The position numbers were made by a program, and so were the translations under genes. The notes beneath the pieces are model-generated. The model was not told where the DNA came from and did not search any database. It saw nothing but the letters and a program-made list of their open reading frames with translations. Of a DNA stretch of 64,000 nucleotides, positions 20,139-32,924 are shown piece by piece. Source of the DNA: Blastobasis lacticolella (taxonomy: Eukaryota > Arthropoda > Insecta > Lepidoptera > Blastobasidae); assembly GCA_905147135.1 (NCBI GenBank), contig LR990048.1, positions 20,010,563 through 20,074,562 of the forward strand. The letters are read 5' to 3'. Position 1 is the stretch's first letter; every line of letters begins with the position of its first letter.

Positions 20139-22284
20139 CGTCTTACGTCTTTACGTCGTAGCGGTTGGCAAATAACAAACTTGACTCAGATGGTAATATG
20201 GTAGCGACTGTGGTTTGCTCACTGTTCCCTAATCGGACTTATTATTCCGAGATTATATATACTTCAACGTCACTTACGCCGGATTCACATTACGCATTAT
20301 TTCGTGATGTTTATGTCGTGATGGAAGCACCAGTATAAGCCGTCCAAAGAAGAGAGGACGGCCTGTGTGAATATTTTTCGACCCCTACCAGCTAGTGTGG
20401 TACCTATTCAGAAGGAGTCACTGACTCCACTGCTGTGAAGTCTTCACGTCAGCGCAATGTAAAATCGGCTTTTTTCCCTACTAATAGTAATAAAATTATT
20501 TTATCAGTAATTATTCATTATATTATCATCAAATTAAATTTTTATTTTATCAATTCAATGACAAACAATTTAATAAGTGTCAAGCTTATGCAATTAAACG
20601 CGCAGGACCAGAAAAAAAAGTGTTGCATAATGATTTAAATGTTATTCATAAACAGCTTATTAAGATATTTATTTTTTATTTTATAGATTGGCGTGAAAAA
20701 AGGCGTCCTGTGAAGCTATGAGTGTAGACAAATTTAAATAAAGGCGAGAATGCCCAGGATTCTAAATCCATTTTGCACCGATAGATCAGATGTTTCTCAT
20801 AGAAGGGCCATTAGTGTATCATGCCTTTTGGAATGCGCTACAATAAGTAATGCCTGGTACTCACCTTCATGCTGCTTTGCAAGAAGTATGACAATAATGT
20901 GCTTGACCCCGTTAACTTGATCACGCCCATTGGCAGTACGTCTATCAAAACTCCCATACTGACCGTCGTAAATGCAAAAAGGTACTGATTTTGATAGTTA
21001 TTCAAAATTTATTCGGTCCAAATGATACTTGTAAAAATAATCTCAAAATGCTTCAGATGCGGATGTATTACTCTGAATCCACTTCATTAAAAAAAAAAAA
21101 AAAAATGTGATTTCGAATTCGTATTCCGGATTCCGGAATCGGATTCGGATTCCATATTCGGATTATGGAATCGGACTCCTGATTCGGATTTGGATTCCGG
21201 ATTTCGATTCCGGATTCGTTTATTCCAGCTTACGCCATGGTCCGCTTTTCGAATTAAATCCTCCGTCGCGCTCACATGTAGTGTTAATAGATGTTATTTT
21301 AGCGAATCAGGTTTCGAAGTTTTAAGGGATCCCCTTAAAACTTCGGAACCTGATTTGACTGGCCGAGTCACAAATGCAACAAATAAATAATTCCCCACTT
21401 TTAGGGAAAATTTCCCGTAAAAACACTAGCCACATCGTTGTTATTCCAAATTTACACCTAAGCAAATAAAACTTAATTATGAGAAATTAGCATTCAAAAT
21501 AGCATCATTACTTATGTATCGTAGGTAATTTCTCCAGCTAATTTAAATTTTTTCACGTAATATTTATAAATAAACATGACGGTATTTATAAATAATTTTC
21601 TTCAAGAAAAATATGTGTTATCGGTATGAAATGGCGATGCGTCGTAAGATCTGGTGAGTATATGTCATGTACAACAAAGAAGGTTGTCACACCTAGCATG
21701 CACTCCATCTCCTTAAGGTACCAGGGATTCTGTTTTTGTTTGATGTCTGTGCTTCAAACCTCTAAATAAAATTAATCAATAATTACTAAGACATATCCAA
21801 AGACCGGTCTATATATAAACCGGTTCATTGTAGGAAGGTAATGAGACCACTTCATTGGAGCTTAAACTGCAATGACCTCCAACGTCGTCTCAGTGACGTT
21901 TCGGCCATGTATACGAATGGTCTTTACTATACAATCTAATAATGCCGAGTTGCTTAGGAAACACATGCACTAATTCCGACAGCAACCAAAAACAAGGATG
22001 GAGTATATTTATTCAGTAAAGTATAACAAACATCATGTATTACTTGTAAAACTTATGTTTTTAGTATTTCCAATAAATATTACAGTATTTATTGCTAAAT
22101 TATTAACCGGCCATGACCACCTCTCTTATAACGGGCTAATAAGAGGAAGCATAAAAATTTGAATCAAAGAACACGTAGGTAATATGAAAAATAATCCAAC
22201 AGCTAAATTTGCAATATACGAACATGCGTTGCTCATTAGGTACAAACCTCAAGTCCTCACTAAAAAATCAAAATATGTTGGAAA
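20139..22284. other. upstream region of gene A with simple repeats
   Basis: No gene is seen. It contains an A-run at about 21088-21105, a degenerate (GGATTC)n minisatellite at 21108-21222, and a near-perfect palindrome at 21305-21355. It also holds repeat pieces shared with 4753-4790 (at 21750-21790) and with 4959-5090 (at 22136-22276). The rest of 20260-21080 is unassigned. Confidence 0.5.
21305..21355. repeat. palindrome, arms of about 24 bp
   Basis: AATCAGGTTTCGAAGTTTTA and its near-perfect complement flank a GGATCC-like centre, with one indel between arms. It may be the whole or the end of a small fold-back element; no target duplication was identified. Confidence 0.6.
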
Positions 22285-22593
22285 TGGGATGGGATAATGA
22301 GGAACGTGGCGCTTCACTATGGCGCGCGGATCGCGGCTTTCAACAGTTTCAACGCACGCGCATAGTAGCATGAGTGACGTCACACTTTCTGGCATAAATG
22401 TATGGGTATTTAAACGAAGTGTAAATACCCATACATATGAACAGTGGATAGTGAACTGTGTGTGTTGGATAAATAATTATCATGACTAACATTATAATAA
22501 ATGAGTTTTTGACATTTCTACAAAACAAGATAGACACTTTAGACGAACGAAAGTATTGTACAAATTTGTGGCACTAACTTCACGGACGCCGAA

Positions 22594-23570
22594 GTGGATG
22601 ATGCGAAAACAATATTATTTAACGCGATATCGAACGGTTCCCGTTGTGTGTCTAGAAAAGGAGAAGACAAGATCAAGAAGAACGTCAAGGACTGCATTAA
22701 GTTGCTAAAGGAAACTGACCCAGAGACACATCCAACATTTGTAGCTCGTGGCCTCTACCGTCTACCCCCGGTCACCTTTGACCATGTAGACGTTACCCGC
22801 CTATTAAAAGATCTGACATTCCTTAAATCCGAGGTACAAAAACTCAATATGGGCGCGGTATCTCAGAACGAAATCACTGATATACGTGAACAACTGACAA
22901 TCATTAGGTCGAGCATAAATGACAGGCCGCATTCCACACCCGGCGCAAACAACGGAGCGCACTTCGTGCGTCAACAATCTCGTATCAATACTGGTGACGA
23001 TTCGAACGCGGCGAGTGGCGCGAGTGGCGGCGGCCAGACCCCGCGCGCGGTTTATCCGCAGCCGAAGCATGCACCGATCAAAACGGCAAGTTCCCTACTA
23101 CTTACTTTGACCGCGCCATAATACAGAGACATTGTTGTCAACTCCCGGCGGCCCGGACAGAATGCGCCCCGCACTAGACATAATTCTATGGTAAACACGG
23201 ACGATGACGGATTTACTCGTGTAACAAATAAGAACAAGCGTAAAAATATGAGAGGTACATTATCAATGGACTCGTCGAGTTCGCTTGCAACACAAGTAGT
23301 CGAAGAAACATCGTCTATTTACGTATCCCGTCTCAAAAAGGAATGTACCGAAGACTCGGTGAAGAAACTTATAGGTAACCGAAAAAGGGCGAGATATGTA
23401 TATCCGCTGGATTATTGCCGCAGTTCGAGGAGAAAAATTTCAACTCTTTCAAAATAGAAATAACACGTAGTAAGGTCGACAAGTTCCTAAGACCGAATTT
23501 TTGGCCAGCGGGTTTAGTTTATCGTCGCTTTCACACTCGTCGCACGCTAACCGAAACAAAGGACAATTAA
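22594..23570 (+). pseudogene. LINE-X ORF1 (gag-like), broken
   Basis: Open frame 22594-23121 continues in the same frame at 23188 after one TAA (23119-23121). Near 23400 a frameshift moves the C-terminal part to another frame that ends LRPNFWPAGLVYRRF and stops at 23568-23570, one base before the ORF2 ATG. An RNA-binding-like C-terminal region of this form (SIYVSRLKKE, then WPxGLVxRRF) is common in LINE ORF1 proteins. The N-terminal half is Lys/Glu-rich and may be helical. Confidence 0.6.
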
Positions 23571-23652
23571 TATGGGTACCACAACTAGACAAAATAATAA
23601 TCTAGTCACCATGGTTACGTTTAACTGTAAGAATATAAAGAGCTCAATGGAG

Positions 23653-26524
23653 GGGGTGCGAAGAATCACCGGATGCGACCAGGCTACCACAAAGCACGAC
23701 CACTGGCCCTGGCTACATACAATGTCCAGACACTGCGGACCGACGAAAAGCTCGTGGAACTGGAGGAAGTGGTAAGCAGATTAAATTGGGATATTATAGG
23801 GTTATCTGAAGTCCGAAGAAAGGGGGAGGACTCGATAATCCTAAGGTACGGAAATCTGCTTTACTTCAGGGAGGGCGACCAACTGTCCCTAGGTGGTGTC
23901 GGGTTCCTCGTCCACAAATCCCTCGTGAACAACATCGTCAAAATCGAGAGTGTGTCGTCTAGGGTAGCGTACCTTATACTCAGAATTACCAAGCGGTATT
24001 CATTGAAGGTCATACAGGTCTACGCACCGACTTCGACTCACTCCGACGATGAAGTGGAGGCTATGTATGAGGATATTTCTACAGCCATGCATACCTCCAA
24101 GACACACTATACCGTTGTCATGGGGGATTTCAACGCGAAACTGGGCAAACGAGGCGGAGACGAGTTGAGAGTGGGGCAATTTGGAGTTGGAAGTCGGAAC
24201 GCCCGTGGCCAGATGCTGGCCGGCTTTATGGAGAAGGAGGGACTCTTTATGATGAACTCATTTTTCAGGAAGCCGGATCATCGCAGATGGACGTGGGTTA
24301 GTCCCGATGGTGTCACAAAAAATGAGATTGACTTCATCCTATCTACGAAACGGCATATATTCAATGATGTCTCGGTGATAAATAGCGTTAAAATTGGCAG
24401 TGATCACCGCTTGGTAAGAGGCACATTGAATATTAATCCCCAGCTGGAAAGATCGAGATTGATGAGGTCCACGCTCCGGCCTATACCCATCCAAATCCAA
24501 AACCCCGAGAGCTTTCAACTCGAATTACAAAATCGCTTCGAGTGCCTAGGAGAGTGCGTCGACGTGGACGACTATAATAACAGGTTGAAACTGTCTATAC
24601 GGTTGGGTCAAAGTTTAATAAGGCCTGCCGTACAAACAGAACAAATAAAATCTCTGACGATACCCTCAAACTCATCGAAAAAAGACGCGGAATGACTCTG
24701 CAATCCCCTGATGATGTCTCTCAATTTAGGCGACTTAATCGACAGATCTCCAAGTCTCTGACTCGCCGCTTCAATACTACCAATATTGAGGCGGCGATCG
24801 AGCGGAACAAGGGCTCTAAAGTCTTTGCGAGAGATCTGTCGATTGGACAGAGCCAGTTGACGAGACTGAAAACGGATGACGGCAGAGTTGTTTCGACCAA
24901 GTCCGAGGTTTTGAGGGAAGTCGAGAGGTTCTATGGACAGTTATACACGACAACACGGGCACCTGTTACCAGTATGGCAAAAGACCCCAGAGCCCAGTTG
25001 ACCCGACACTATACCGAAGATATCCCGGACATCAGCCTGTACGAAATTAGTATGGCTCTCAAACAGCTTAAGAACAACAAGGCGCCGGGTGATCATGGAA
25101 TTACGGCTGAGCTTCTGAAAGCTGGTGGCAAACCTGTGCTTAAGACCCTTCAGAAGCTGTTCAATTCCGTTATCCTCGAGGGCAAAACGCCGGGAGCATG
25201 GCACAGAAAATAGTGATATTGTTCTTCAAGAAAGGTGATAAGGCTCTCTTGTAGAACTTCAGACCAATATCGCTACTGACCCATGTCTATAAGCTGTTTT
25301 CGAGAGTCATTACGAATCGTCTCGCACGCAGGTTTGATGACTTCCAGCCTCCCGAACAAGCCGGATTCCGAAAAGGTTTTAGTACCATAGACCACATACA
25401 TACGCTGCGGCAGGTTGTACAGAAGACCGAAGAGTATAACCGGCCATTATGCTTGGCGTTTGTGGACTATGAGAAAGCCTTCGATTCGATCGAAACTTGG
25501 GCGGTGCTCTAGTCTCTACAGCGGTGCCAAATTGACTATCGATATATCGAAGCATTGAAGTGTTTGTACAAAAACGCCACTATGTCAGTTCGTCTCCAGG
25601 ACAGGACCATAGAACCTATTCAGCTGCACCGAGGTGTTAGACAAGGTGATGTCATATCTCCGAAGTTGTTTACCGCTGCACTGGAGGATATCTTTAGGCT
25701 TCTGGACTGGGACGGACTTGGCATCAATATTAACGGCGAGTACCTCACGCACCTCAGATTTGCTGACGATATCGTAGTCATGGCTGAAACCCTGGAAGAC
25801 TTGTGCAAAATGCTCGATGACCTCTGTAGTGCCTCTCAACAAGTGGGTCTTAAAATGAACATGGACAAGACGAAAATTATGTCGAATGTCCATGTTGTGC
25901 CTACTCCAGTGACAGTTGGAGGCACTCCACTTGAAGTTGTTGACGACTATACATACCTAGGACAAATAGTCCGGCTAGGTAGGTCCAATTTCGAGAAAGA
26001 GGTCAATCGACGAATCCAACTCGGTTGGGCAGCGTTCGGGAAGCTACGCCACATATTTTCGTCCCAATTACTGTAGTGTCTCAAGACGAAGGTCTTTGAC
26101 CAATGTGTGTTGCCAGTGATGACTTACGGATCTGAAACGTGGCCACTCACTATGGGCCTTATAAGAAAGCTCACTGTTACCCAAAGGGCAATGGAAAGAG
26201 CTATGCTCGGAGTTTCTTTGCGCGATCGAGTCAGACATGAGGAGATCCGCAAGCGAACCAAGGTCACCGACATAGCTCTAAGGATTGCCAGACTGAAGTG
26301 GCAGTGGGCAGGGCACATAGCTCGAAGAACAGATGGCCGATGGGGCAGTAAAGTTCTCGAGTGGCGACCACGTACCGGTAGACGCAGGCCTCCTACAAGG
26401 TGGACCGACGACCTGGTAAGGATCGCAGGTACCAGCTGGATGCGGAAAGCACAGGACCGGTCTTTGTGGAGATCTCTGGGGGAGGCCTATGCCCAGCAGT
26501 GGGCGTCTTCTGGCTGATATGATG
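23653..26524 (+). mobile_element. RTE-clade retrotransposon inserted in LINE-X
   Basis: Flanked by the 7-bp direct repeat AATGGAG (23646-23652 and 26525-26531). Cutting the element and one repeat out rejoins LINE-X ORF2 in frame. The 3' end is a short TGATATGATGA tail, typical of RTE elements. Truncated relatives lie at 44887-45705 (minus), 4805-4868 and 35165-35275. Confidence 0.85.
23673..26517 (+). pseudogene. RTE endonuclease/reverse transcriptase, broken
   Basis: Endonuclease domain at 23673-24620 (LATYNVQTL, IIGLSEVRRKG, VVMGDFNAK, GSDHRLV). A frameshift near 24630 leads to the RT in the next frame (NNKAPGDHGITAELL), and another near 25205 to the third. Stops lie at 25252-25254, 25510-25512 and 26074-26076. 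RT motifs present are FVDYEKAFDS, GVRQGDVISP and FADD. The C-terminus QWAGHIARR to SLGEAYAQQWASSG is complete. It would give no functional protein. Confidence 0.85.
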
Positions 26525-29445
26525 AATGGAGCACGTTCGGTCGCTGTGTAAGACTTCGGATATAATTGCCCTCCAGGAAACCTGGCTCATGCCGCATGAC
26601 CTAGGCCTTGTCCATGAAATAGATGACGATTTCAGCTGTGTGGCCTTATCATCCGTTGACATGCCATCAGCAGTCTTAAGAGGAAGACCATATGGAGGAC
26701 TAGCGATCTTATGGAGGAAATGTAGATTTCCCAATGTAACAAAAATAGACTGTGATAATGATAGAATTTTAGCTACACGAGTTTCTGTACCTGATATGTT
26801 AGTTATTAGTATTTACATGCCGTGCGATGAGCCCGATAATCTCACAAATTTTACATACTGTATGGGAGTTGCTAACGCTAATGTGGAGGAAAGTGATGTG
26901 CCATTAGCTTATTTATTGGGGGACTTCAATGCTCACCCGGGTGCGCGCTTTGGCAGATAACTCTTAAGCTACTGTTCAGATCAGCTTTGGGTATGTGCAG
27001 ATTTGAGTGTGCTGGGCGCAGACTCTGGTACTTATACGTACATCAATGACTTCCACGGGACTCGACGGTGGATAGACCACTGCGTCACTACCGCTGCAGC
27101 ATGGGAGACCGTCGTGTCGGCCGGGGTGATACAAGACGTGATGACATCTGATCACCTACCACTAGTCATTAGCAGTGATTTAGGAAAGTTAGATACTAAT
27201 GCAACTATTTGTGTACAAAAAGCTAATCCCCCTCGTGAGATTGTCTGGGGCTCACGTAAACCTAGTCAAATAGATCAGTATCATGATTACTGTATGACTG
27301 AATTGGTTCATGTGAATGAGTGTAAGGATATGGAGTGTGACGAATGTGACTTAAATGTTAACTGTGAAAGAATGAAAGACCATTTAAAATATATTGACGA
27401 ATTTTATATTAAAATTATAAATGTTTTGCAGGCAAGAGCTGTGATGTCATCGGATGTGCGTTCTGGTGGAGAGAGCAAACGTAAAAAGGTTATTGGATGG
27501 AACAACCACGTAAAGGAGTGTCACCAGTCCGCGAGGATGCATTTTCGGATGTGGGTACTCGCGGGTAGACCAACCGAAGGGGCTGTCTTTGAGAGCATGC
27601 GTTTAAGGCGTAGTGCGTTTAAGAATAAACTTAAGTGGTGCCTAAATAATCAGGAAGCAATCAAAATGGACGTTTTGGCTACCACCAGAAAAAATAACAA
27701 TTTCTCTGAATTTTGGAAAGCTACTATAAAGCTTTTAACTAAGGAAAAGCTCCCAGTAGCTGTTGACGGAACGCAGGACCCGAAGTCAATAGCTGAGTTG
27801 TTTGCTCGCAGGTTCAAGGTAGACCCTGTGTCTGTGGAGTGTGTGCCCGATGCCGCGCCGCAGTGTGCCAACTCTTACGAAAATACACTGTCATAGTTTA
27901 CTCCGGAACAGGTCAGTAGCGTAATACTGAGTATGAAGCAAGGGAAAAGCCCCAGACATGATGGGCTAAGCATCGAGCACATACTCCACTCCGGCCCCTT
28001 GATTTGCGATGAGCTCGCCCATCTGTTCGATAAGTGTATAAGGTATAGTTATTTGCCGGATGCACTTATGCGGACGGTGGTCGTGCCTATCATTAAAAAC
28101 AAATCGGGAAGCCTTGGGACTGCGAGCAACTACCGGCCGATCTCGCTGGGCACGATCGTTGGCAAGATATTGGAAAGACTGCTGCGCCCGGAACTGGTTA
28201 ACAACATCACGATAGATGACTCTCAGTTTGGTTTCCGTCCCGGTCTCTCGACAGATACAGCAATTTTCAGTTTAAAGCACACAGTGAACTACTACACTTG
28301 TCGCGATACGTCCATATATGCGTGCTTCTTGGATTTAAGCAAAGCGTTTGATCTTGTGACTTATAAAATTCTACGGACCAAACTGCAGAGTTATATGGTC
28401 CCAAAGAAGGTTGTTGATCTGTTGGGATATTGGTACGGGAACCAGACTAATTATGTGCGATGGGGCGACACGACGTCTAGCGCATACAGGCTAGAATGCG
28501 GCGTCCGCCAGGGTGGCTTGACCTCCCCGGACCTCTTCAGCATGTACATCAATGGGTTGATCGAGGAATTGAGGGGCACCAGCATTGGCTGTCACATAGG
28601 TGGGGTTTGTGTTAACACCCTCAGCTATGCTGGCGACATGGTGCTTCTCAGTCCCTCGATTGCAGGGTTGAGGAAGTTGCTCTTGATCTGTGAGCGCTAT
28701 GCAAGTGTCCGCGGATTAAGGTACAACGTTTCCAAGACCCAAATGATTGTGTTTAAGGCGGGGAGAGGCCTGGATAGAGTGCCGGAGCTGGTTTTGAATG
28801 GTTCACTAGTGCTGAGAGTGCAGCAGTTTAAGTACTTGGGCCATGTTCTCACGGACAGCCTCAAGGATGACCACAATATTAAGCGCGAGCGGAGGGCTCT
28901 GTGCGCCCGCAGTAACATGCTCGCTCGCCGTTTTGTACAGTGCAATGTGCCTGTCAAGGTGACCTTGTTCAGGGCCTATTGTCAGTGCCTCTACACATGC
29001 CAGCTCTGGACCAGTTTCACCAGGAATTCTTTCAGTACCCTGCGAGTTCAATACAATGACGCGTTTCGCATCCTGGTAAGACTGCCCAGATACTGCAGTG
29101 CGTCGAGCATGTTTGCGGATGCGCGGGTTCCGGATTTCTTCGCGGTAATGCGGGCGCGTGTAGCATCATTTCGGGATCGAATGCTCGCATCTGAAAATGA
29201 AATTCTCAAGGCAATGTGCAAAACGTCCTACAACAGACCCATATTTAAACATTGGCGCTCTGTCAACCAGGACGCAAACCGAAAATGACAATAGAAATAT
29301 TTTTTATCTTTTGTATTTTGTATGACTATCGTATATAATATCGTATACCTTATTTCAATGATTCTATTTTAGATATTGTATTTGTATTTTGTGAAAATTG
29401 TATTGTAATTTATGGGTCTATTGCCTGAATAAAGAAATTTATTAT

Positions 29446-29585
29446 TATATAAAATGCTATCTCTGTTTGTTTTGTTTCAAAACAAACGCGGTTCATCTGG
29501 AATTAATTAGTGACTTAAGAACAGAGGCATTTATTTTCTTGTTACGTCGCTTTACGACACGTTGAGCTAAACCCGGTTTTACCAG
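29446..29585 (+). repeat. dispersed repeat also present at 8006-8145
   Basis: Directly follows the LINE-X 3' end. See the entry at 7970-8145. No coding content. Confidence 0.5.
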
Positions 29586-30689
29586 TGGAGGCAATTGTCA
29601 ATTATGCAAAATTTCATATGAAAAGAGTGCTTGGTAACACACATCGCCTTTGAAAAGCTGACAACTCTTTTCACAAATAGAAGCGATTTTAAATTCCAGG
29701 CCATTAGTTCCGTTGCCAGCCGATCCCAATTAACTTTATCCCTTGTTGAACTCCTGTTCACGTCATCCTATTCATTATCAGTAAAGAATGGGATTACTAA
29801 AATAATTTGCACACTGCGTTCTCTCACTAAGCACAAAATAGAAAACTAACAGAAGGTCCACTTCCGTCGTCTTCAAAAATTATTGCCTAAACTTGCCGAC
29901 TCACTAGGGTTGCTACTGTATTTATTCTGAATTTTGAAAAGAGTATTTAAAAGATCGAATAGAATTTTAAAGATCGTTCACAATAACATGTCCCATGCAA
30001 AGGATCTAATATCTAATCCTTGCCATAACGTGATCTTAATTGCTTCCCAAGTTATTCAGATTGTGTTTAAGTGTATTAGATTATAGATACCAGCTTCAGA
30101 CATTATGCCTTTAGTAGGCGTAATAATAATCTATTATTTAACTTCGTACAAATTCATCGCCACCTGATTAAATCATCAGACCCTGAGAATAACCTTTTCC
30201 TGATCTGGGATTTGACCCACTCGCCGGTAATCAATTGAATTGAAAATTTCATACACATGTAAATTCATGAATATGCAATATTATGGTATAAGTCAGTTGA
30301 TTAGATATTAGAATAGGTGCCTGTCTACCGAGTAGAAACCATTAAGGTGGCCATTGCGGTTTCAAAACTGTCACGTGGTGCCTGAAAAGTTCAACTATTC
30401 CTATGGTCTCTAGCAGGAGACCTTGGTCAACCTCGCTTCACCATCGGCATTAGAACTCTTAACGATGCTGAAGTTCGACTAGCCTCAAAATCTGAAATGG
30501 TCACCCATCAGTTCTTGGACTGTGCGTGCGTTGCTTGTATGTTAATAAGTAATCTTAGCTACGTACCATTACTTTTATTTTATCAATAATAATATCGTTT
30601 AATTAAATAATATTCAATTTAAGTCGACACTACAATGAATTATCGCGTTAACAATCGCGGCCGAGCACTGCTTGAAACTGCTTTTTTTT
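29586..30689. other. unassigned intergenic sequence
   Basis: No reading frame, terminal repeat or retroelement tail is recognisable. 30300-30540 is less AT-rich than its surroundings and may be an old repeat. Confidence 0.4.
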
Positions 30690-32745
30690 ATGTTATACGG
30701 CAGACAAACAGGCAAGCGGGCCACCTGATGGAAAGTGGTCACCGCCGCCTATGGACATCAGCAACACCAGGGGAGACACTGATGCGTTGCCCGCCTCTGA
30801 AGAGACCTCTAATATACCTCTTGAACGATCCCATGTCATAGTCCAAAGGAAACACTGTGGCTGGGAGCTCATTCCACATCCGAATCGTACGAGCGAGAAA
30901 CGTTCTTTCGAACCTTCGCGTCGTGACCAACAAAGGGTCTACGTAGTGAAGATTAGTACCCAGCCCACGGCGGGTGGTGCGATGGCGGAATTGCGCTGTG
31001 GGCACCAGATCGAAAAGTTCCTCGAAACACTCCCCATTGTACAGCCGATAGAACACACACAGGGAGCCAAAGTCCCTTCGGTTTGCCAGTGGTTCCAACT
31101 TGCGTGTTGGTATGGGATCATCGACAATTCGTACGGCGCGTCTCTGTACGGTGTCCAGAGGATTAAGCAGGTCGGCAGTTTCGCCGGCCCAAAGATAGGT
31201 ACAATACTCCACATGTGGCCGCACTTGTGCCTTGTACAGCAGCAGGCGCTGCCCTGGGGTGAAGTATCGCTTGGACCGGTTAAGCACTCCAAGCTTTTTC
31301 GAAGCCAGTTTGGCCTTGCCTTCCAGGTGACTCCGGAATGGCACGCTATCCGATCTGTCGACACCGAGGATCCCAATACTTTTTGAGATGGAAAGGGGTG
31401 TTCCTTGAAACTGCGGCACTATGTCAAAGGAATCTTTTTTGGCGGAAAATGCGCAGACCTGTGTCTTTGAGGGGTTGAATCGGACTAAGTTTAGTCTGCC
31501 CCACTGAGCAACTTGCTCCAAGGAATGTTCAATATTCGACACAAGTCTAATTCGGCTCTCCGACACCTCGGAACGAGGTACATTCGCTCGGCCAGTATAA
31601 CTAACATCTCCCGTACTGTCATCCGCATAACAATGAATACTGGGGATATTCAGCATATCATTGATATGCAGAAGAAACAGCGTGGGAGATAGTACTGAAC
31701 CTTGGGGTACTCCAGCATTTATAGTCTTGGTATCGAAGCAGCATCCATCGACAACGACTTGGATGCTCCGTCCAGACAGGAAGCTGGATACCCAATTGCA
31801 GAGCCCCTCGGGGATACCGTACTTCGGGAGTTTTGATAGAAGTGCCCTGTGCCAGACCCGATCAAATGCCTTGGCTATGTCAAGACTGACAGCCAGAGCC
31901 TCCCCCTTGCTCTCGACGGCCTCAGCCCACCGGTGCGTTAGGTACACCAAAATGTCACCAGCTGAGCGACCATGGCAAAAGCCATATTGACGGTCACTGA
32001 TCAGCTGGTGGTCTTCTAGGTATCCGAGGAGCTGGATATTGATAACCCGCTCCATCACCTTAGAGAGCAAGCAGGTTACCGCTATAGGCCTGTAATTTGA
32101 TGGGTCTGAATTATCACCCTTCTTGGGTATCGGATGCACAAGAGCTAGCTTCCACGAAGACGGCACCGTTCCAGAGGTATAGGAAAGCTCGAATAAGCGC
32201 ATTAGCATGGGAGACAACTCGGGAGCACATTTTTTTAGAACTATAGCCGGAATGCCGTCAGGCCCACTGGACTTCCGGATGTCTAGGGAGAGAAGAACAC
32301 GTCTTATAATTTTTCGGGTGAAACGAACTTCGGGCATGCTGCCCTCACACCGCGAGATGGTAGGCGGTGCAGCTCCCCCATCATCCAGATTTGAGTTTTT
32401 GGCAAAGAGATTACCCAAGAGATCGGCTTTCTCCTCTGCCGTGTGGGCCAATAGGTCATCCGGCTTGCGCAAAGGTGGAAAAGAAGTCCGGCAAAAGTTC
32501 CCCTCAACAGCTTTGGAGAGAGACCAAAAAGCACGACTCCCAGATGGGTAGCTGATTAGTCTCTCCCCAATTCCACCAATGAACTTGAATTTTGCTTCAG
32601 CCATTATCCTCTTTGTAGACCTCGATACAGCATTATACTTTTTCCTCAAATTGTGGGTGTTAGGGTCCTTATGGGCCCGAGCCATTGTCCAGGTACGAAA
32701 AGCATCCTGCTTAAGGCGAGTTGCCTCAGCACTAGGCCTGTCGTA
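30690..32745 (-). mobile_element. LINE-Y copy 2, 5' truncated
   Basis: Runs from the 3' tail at about 30690 to an abrupt loss of similarity to the other copies at about 32745, inside the region between endonuclease and RT. It is adjacent and opposite to copy 3 (32925 onward). Its ORF is open throughout. Confidence 0.85.
30739..32685 (-). CDS. LINE-Y reverse transcriptase, open but lacking the endonuclease
   Basis: A 648-residue open frame. RT core: SSGPDGIPAIVLKK (about 145-160), IPKKGDNSDPSNYRPIAV, QYGFCHGRSAGD, SLDIAKAFDRVWH, GVPQGSVLSP and the catalytic CYADD. The C-terminal domain ends VADVHRRR. The family is a CR1/jockey-type AP-endonuclease LINE. The endonuclease has been lost by 5' truncation, so the Met at 32685 is probably not a natural start. 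No inactivating mutation is seen in the RT itself. Confidence 0.8.
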   Translation of the reverse strand: MARAHKDPNTHNLRKKYNAVSRSTKRIMAEAKFKFIGGIGERLISYPSGSRAFWSLSKAVEGNFCRTSFPPLRKPDDLLAHTAEEKADLLGNLFAKNSNLDDGGAAPPTISRCEGSMPEVRFTRKIIRRVLLSLDIRKSSGPDGIPAIVLKKCAPELSPMLMRLFELSYTSGTVPSSWKLALVHPIPKKGDNSDPSNYRPIAVTCLLSKVMERVINIQLLGYLEDHQLISDRQYGFCHGRSAGDILVYLTHRWAEAVESKGEALAVSLDIAKAFDRVWHRALLSKLPKYGIPEGLCNWVSSFLSGRSIQVVVDGCCFDTKTINAGVPQGSVLSPTLFLLHINDMLNIPSIHCYADDSTGDVSYTGRANVPRSEVSESRIRLVSNIEHSLEQVAQWGRLNLVRFNPSKTQVCAFSAKKDSFDIVPQFQGTPLSISKSIGILGVDRSDSVPFRSHLEGKAKLASKKLGVLNRSKRYFTPGQRLLLYKAQVRPHVEYCTYLWAGETADLLNPLDTVQRRAVRIVDDPIPTRKLEPLANRRDFGSLCVFYRLYNGECFEELFDLVPTAQFRHRTTRRGLGTNLHYVDPLLVTTRRFERTFLARTIRMWNELPATVFPLDYDMGSFKRYIRGLFRGGQRISVSPGVADVHRRR

Positions 32746-32924
32746 ACTACTACGACTAGGCTTGTAACGTCAAAGTGTGCGGACGTGACGGAAATGGCGC
32801 ATTGTTTCAAGTGGACCTTCTGCTTGGGGCGGCCCGTTCTTTATTTTGTGCACTAAGGTAGTCCGAAAATAAATTCAGAGCTATATTTCTTACATTCAGA
32901 GCTATATTTTGGGGGTCTTGCTGC
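32746..32924. other. junction between opposed LINE-Y copies
   Basis: About 180 bp of unassigned sequence between the truncated 5' end of copy 2 (minus) and the 5' UTR of copy 3 (plus). Contains a short direct repeat, TTCAGAGCTATATTT, at about 32874 and 32896. Confidence 0.5.

Larger units (their letters stand above)
23572..29288 (+). pseudogene. LINE-X ORF2, AP endonuclease/reverse transcriptase, interrupted
   Basis: Starts at ATG 23572, runs to 23652 and resumes in the same frame at 26526 (MEHVRSLCK) after the RTE insertion. The endonuclease part holds IIALQETWL, LLGDFNAHPG and SDHLPLV. The RT runs through NYRPISL, FLDLSKAFD and GVRQGGLTSP. The catalytic motif reads YAGD instead of YADD, so one metal-binding Asp is lost. 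In-frame stops lie at 26958-26960 (TAA) and 27894-27896 (TAG). The last 451 codons (27933-29288) are open. Clade not assigned. Confidence 0.8.
22285..29446 (+). mobile_element. LINE-X copy, near full length, split by an RTE element
   Basis: Two-ORF non-LTR retrotransposon with an AP endonuclease/RT second ORF. The 5' UTR is about 22285-22593, ORF1 22594-23570, ORF2 23572-23652 continued at 26526-29288, and the 3' end AATAAAG plus ATT tail near 29430-29446. A 2.9 kb RTE element sits within the first codons of ORF2. Stops and a frameshift in ORF1, two stops in ORF2 and a lost catalytic Asp show that the copy is dead. Confidence 0.8.
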
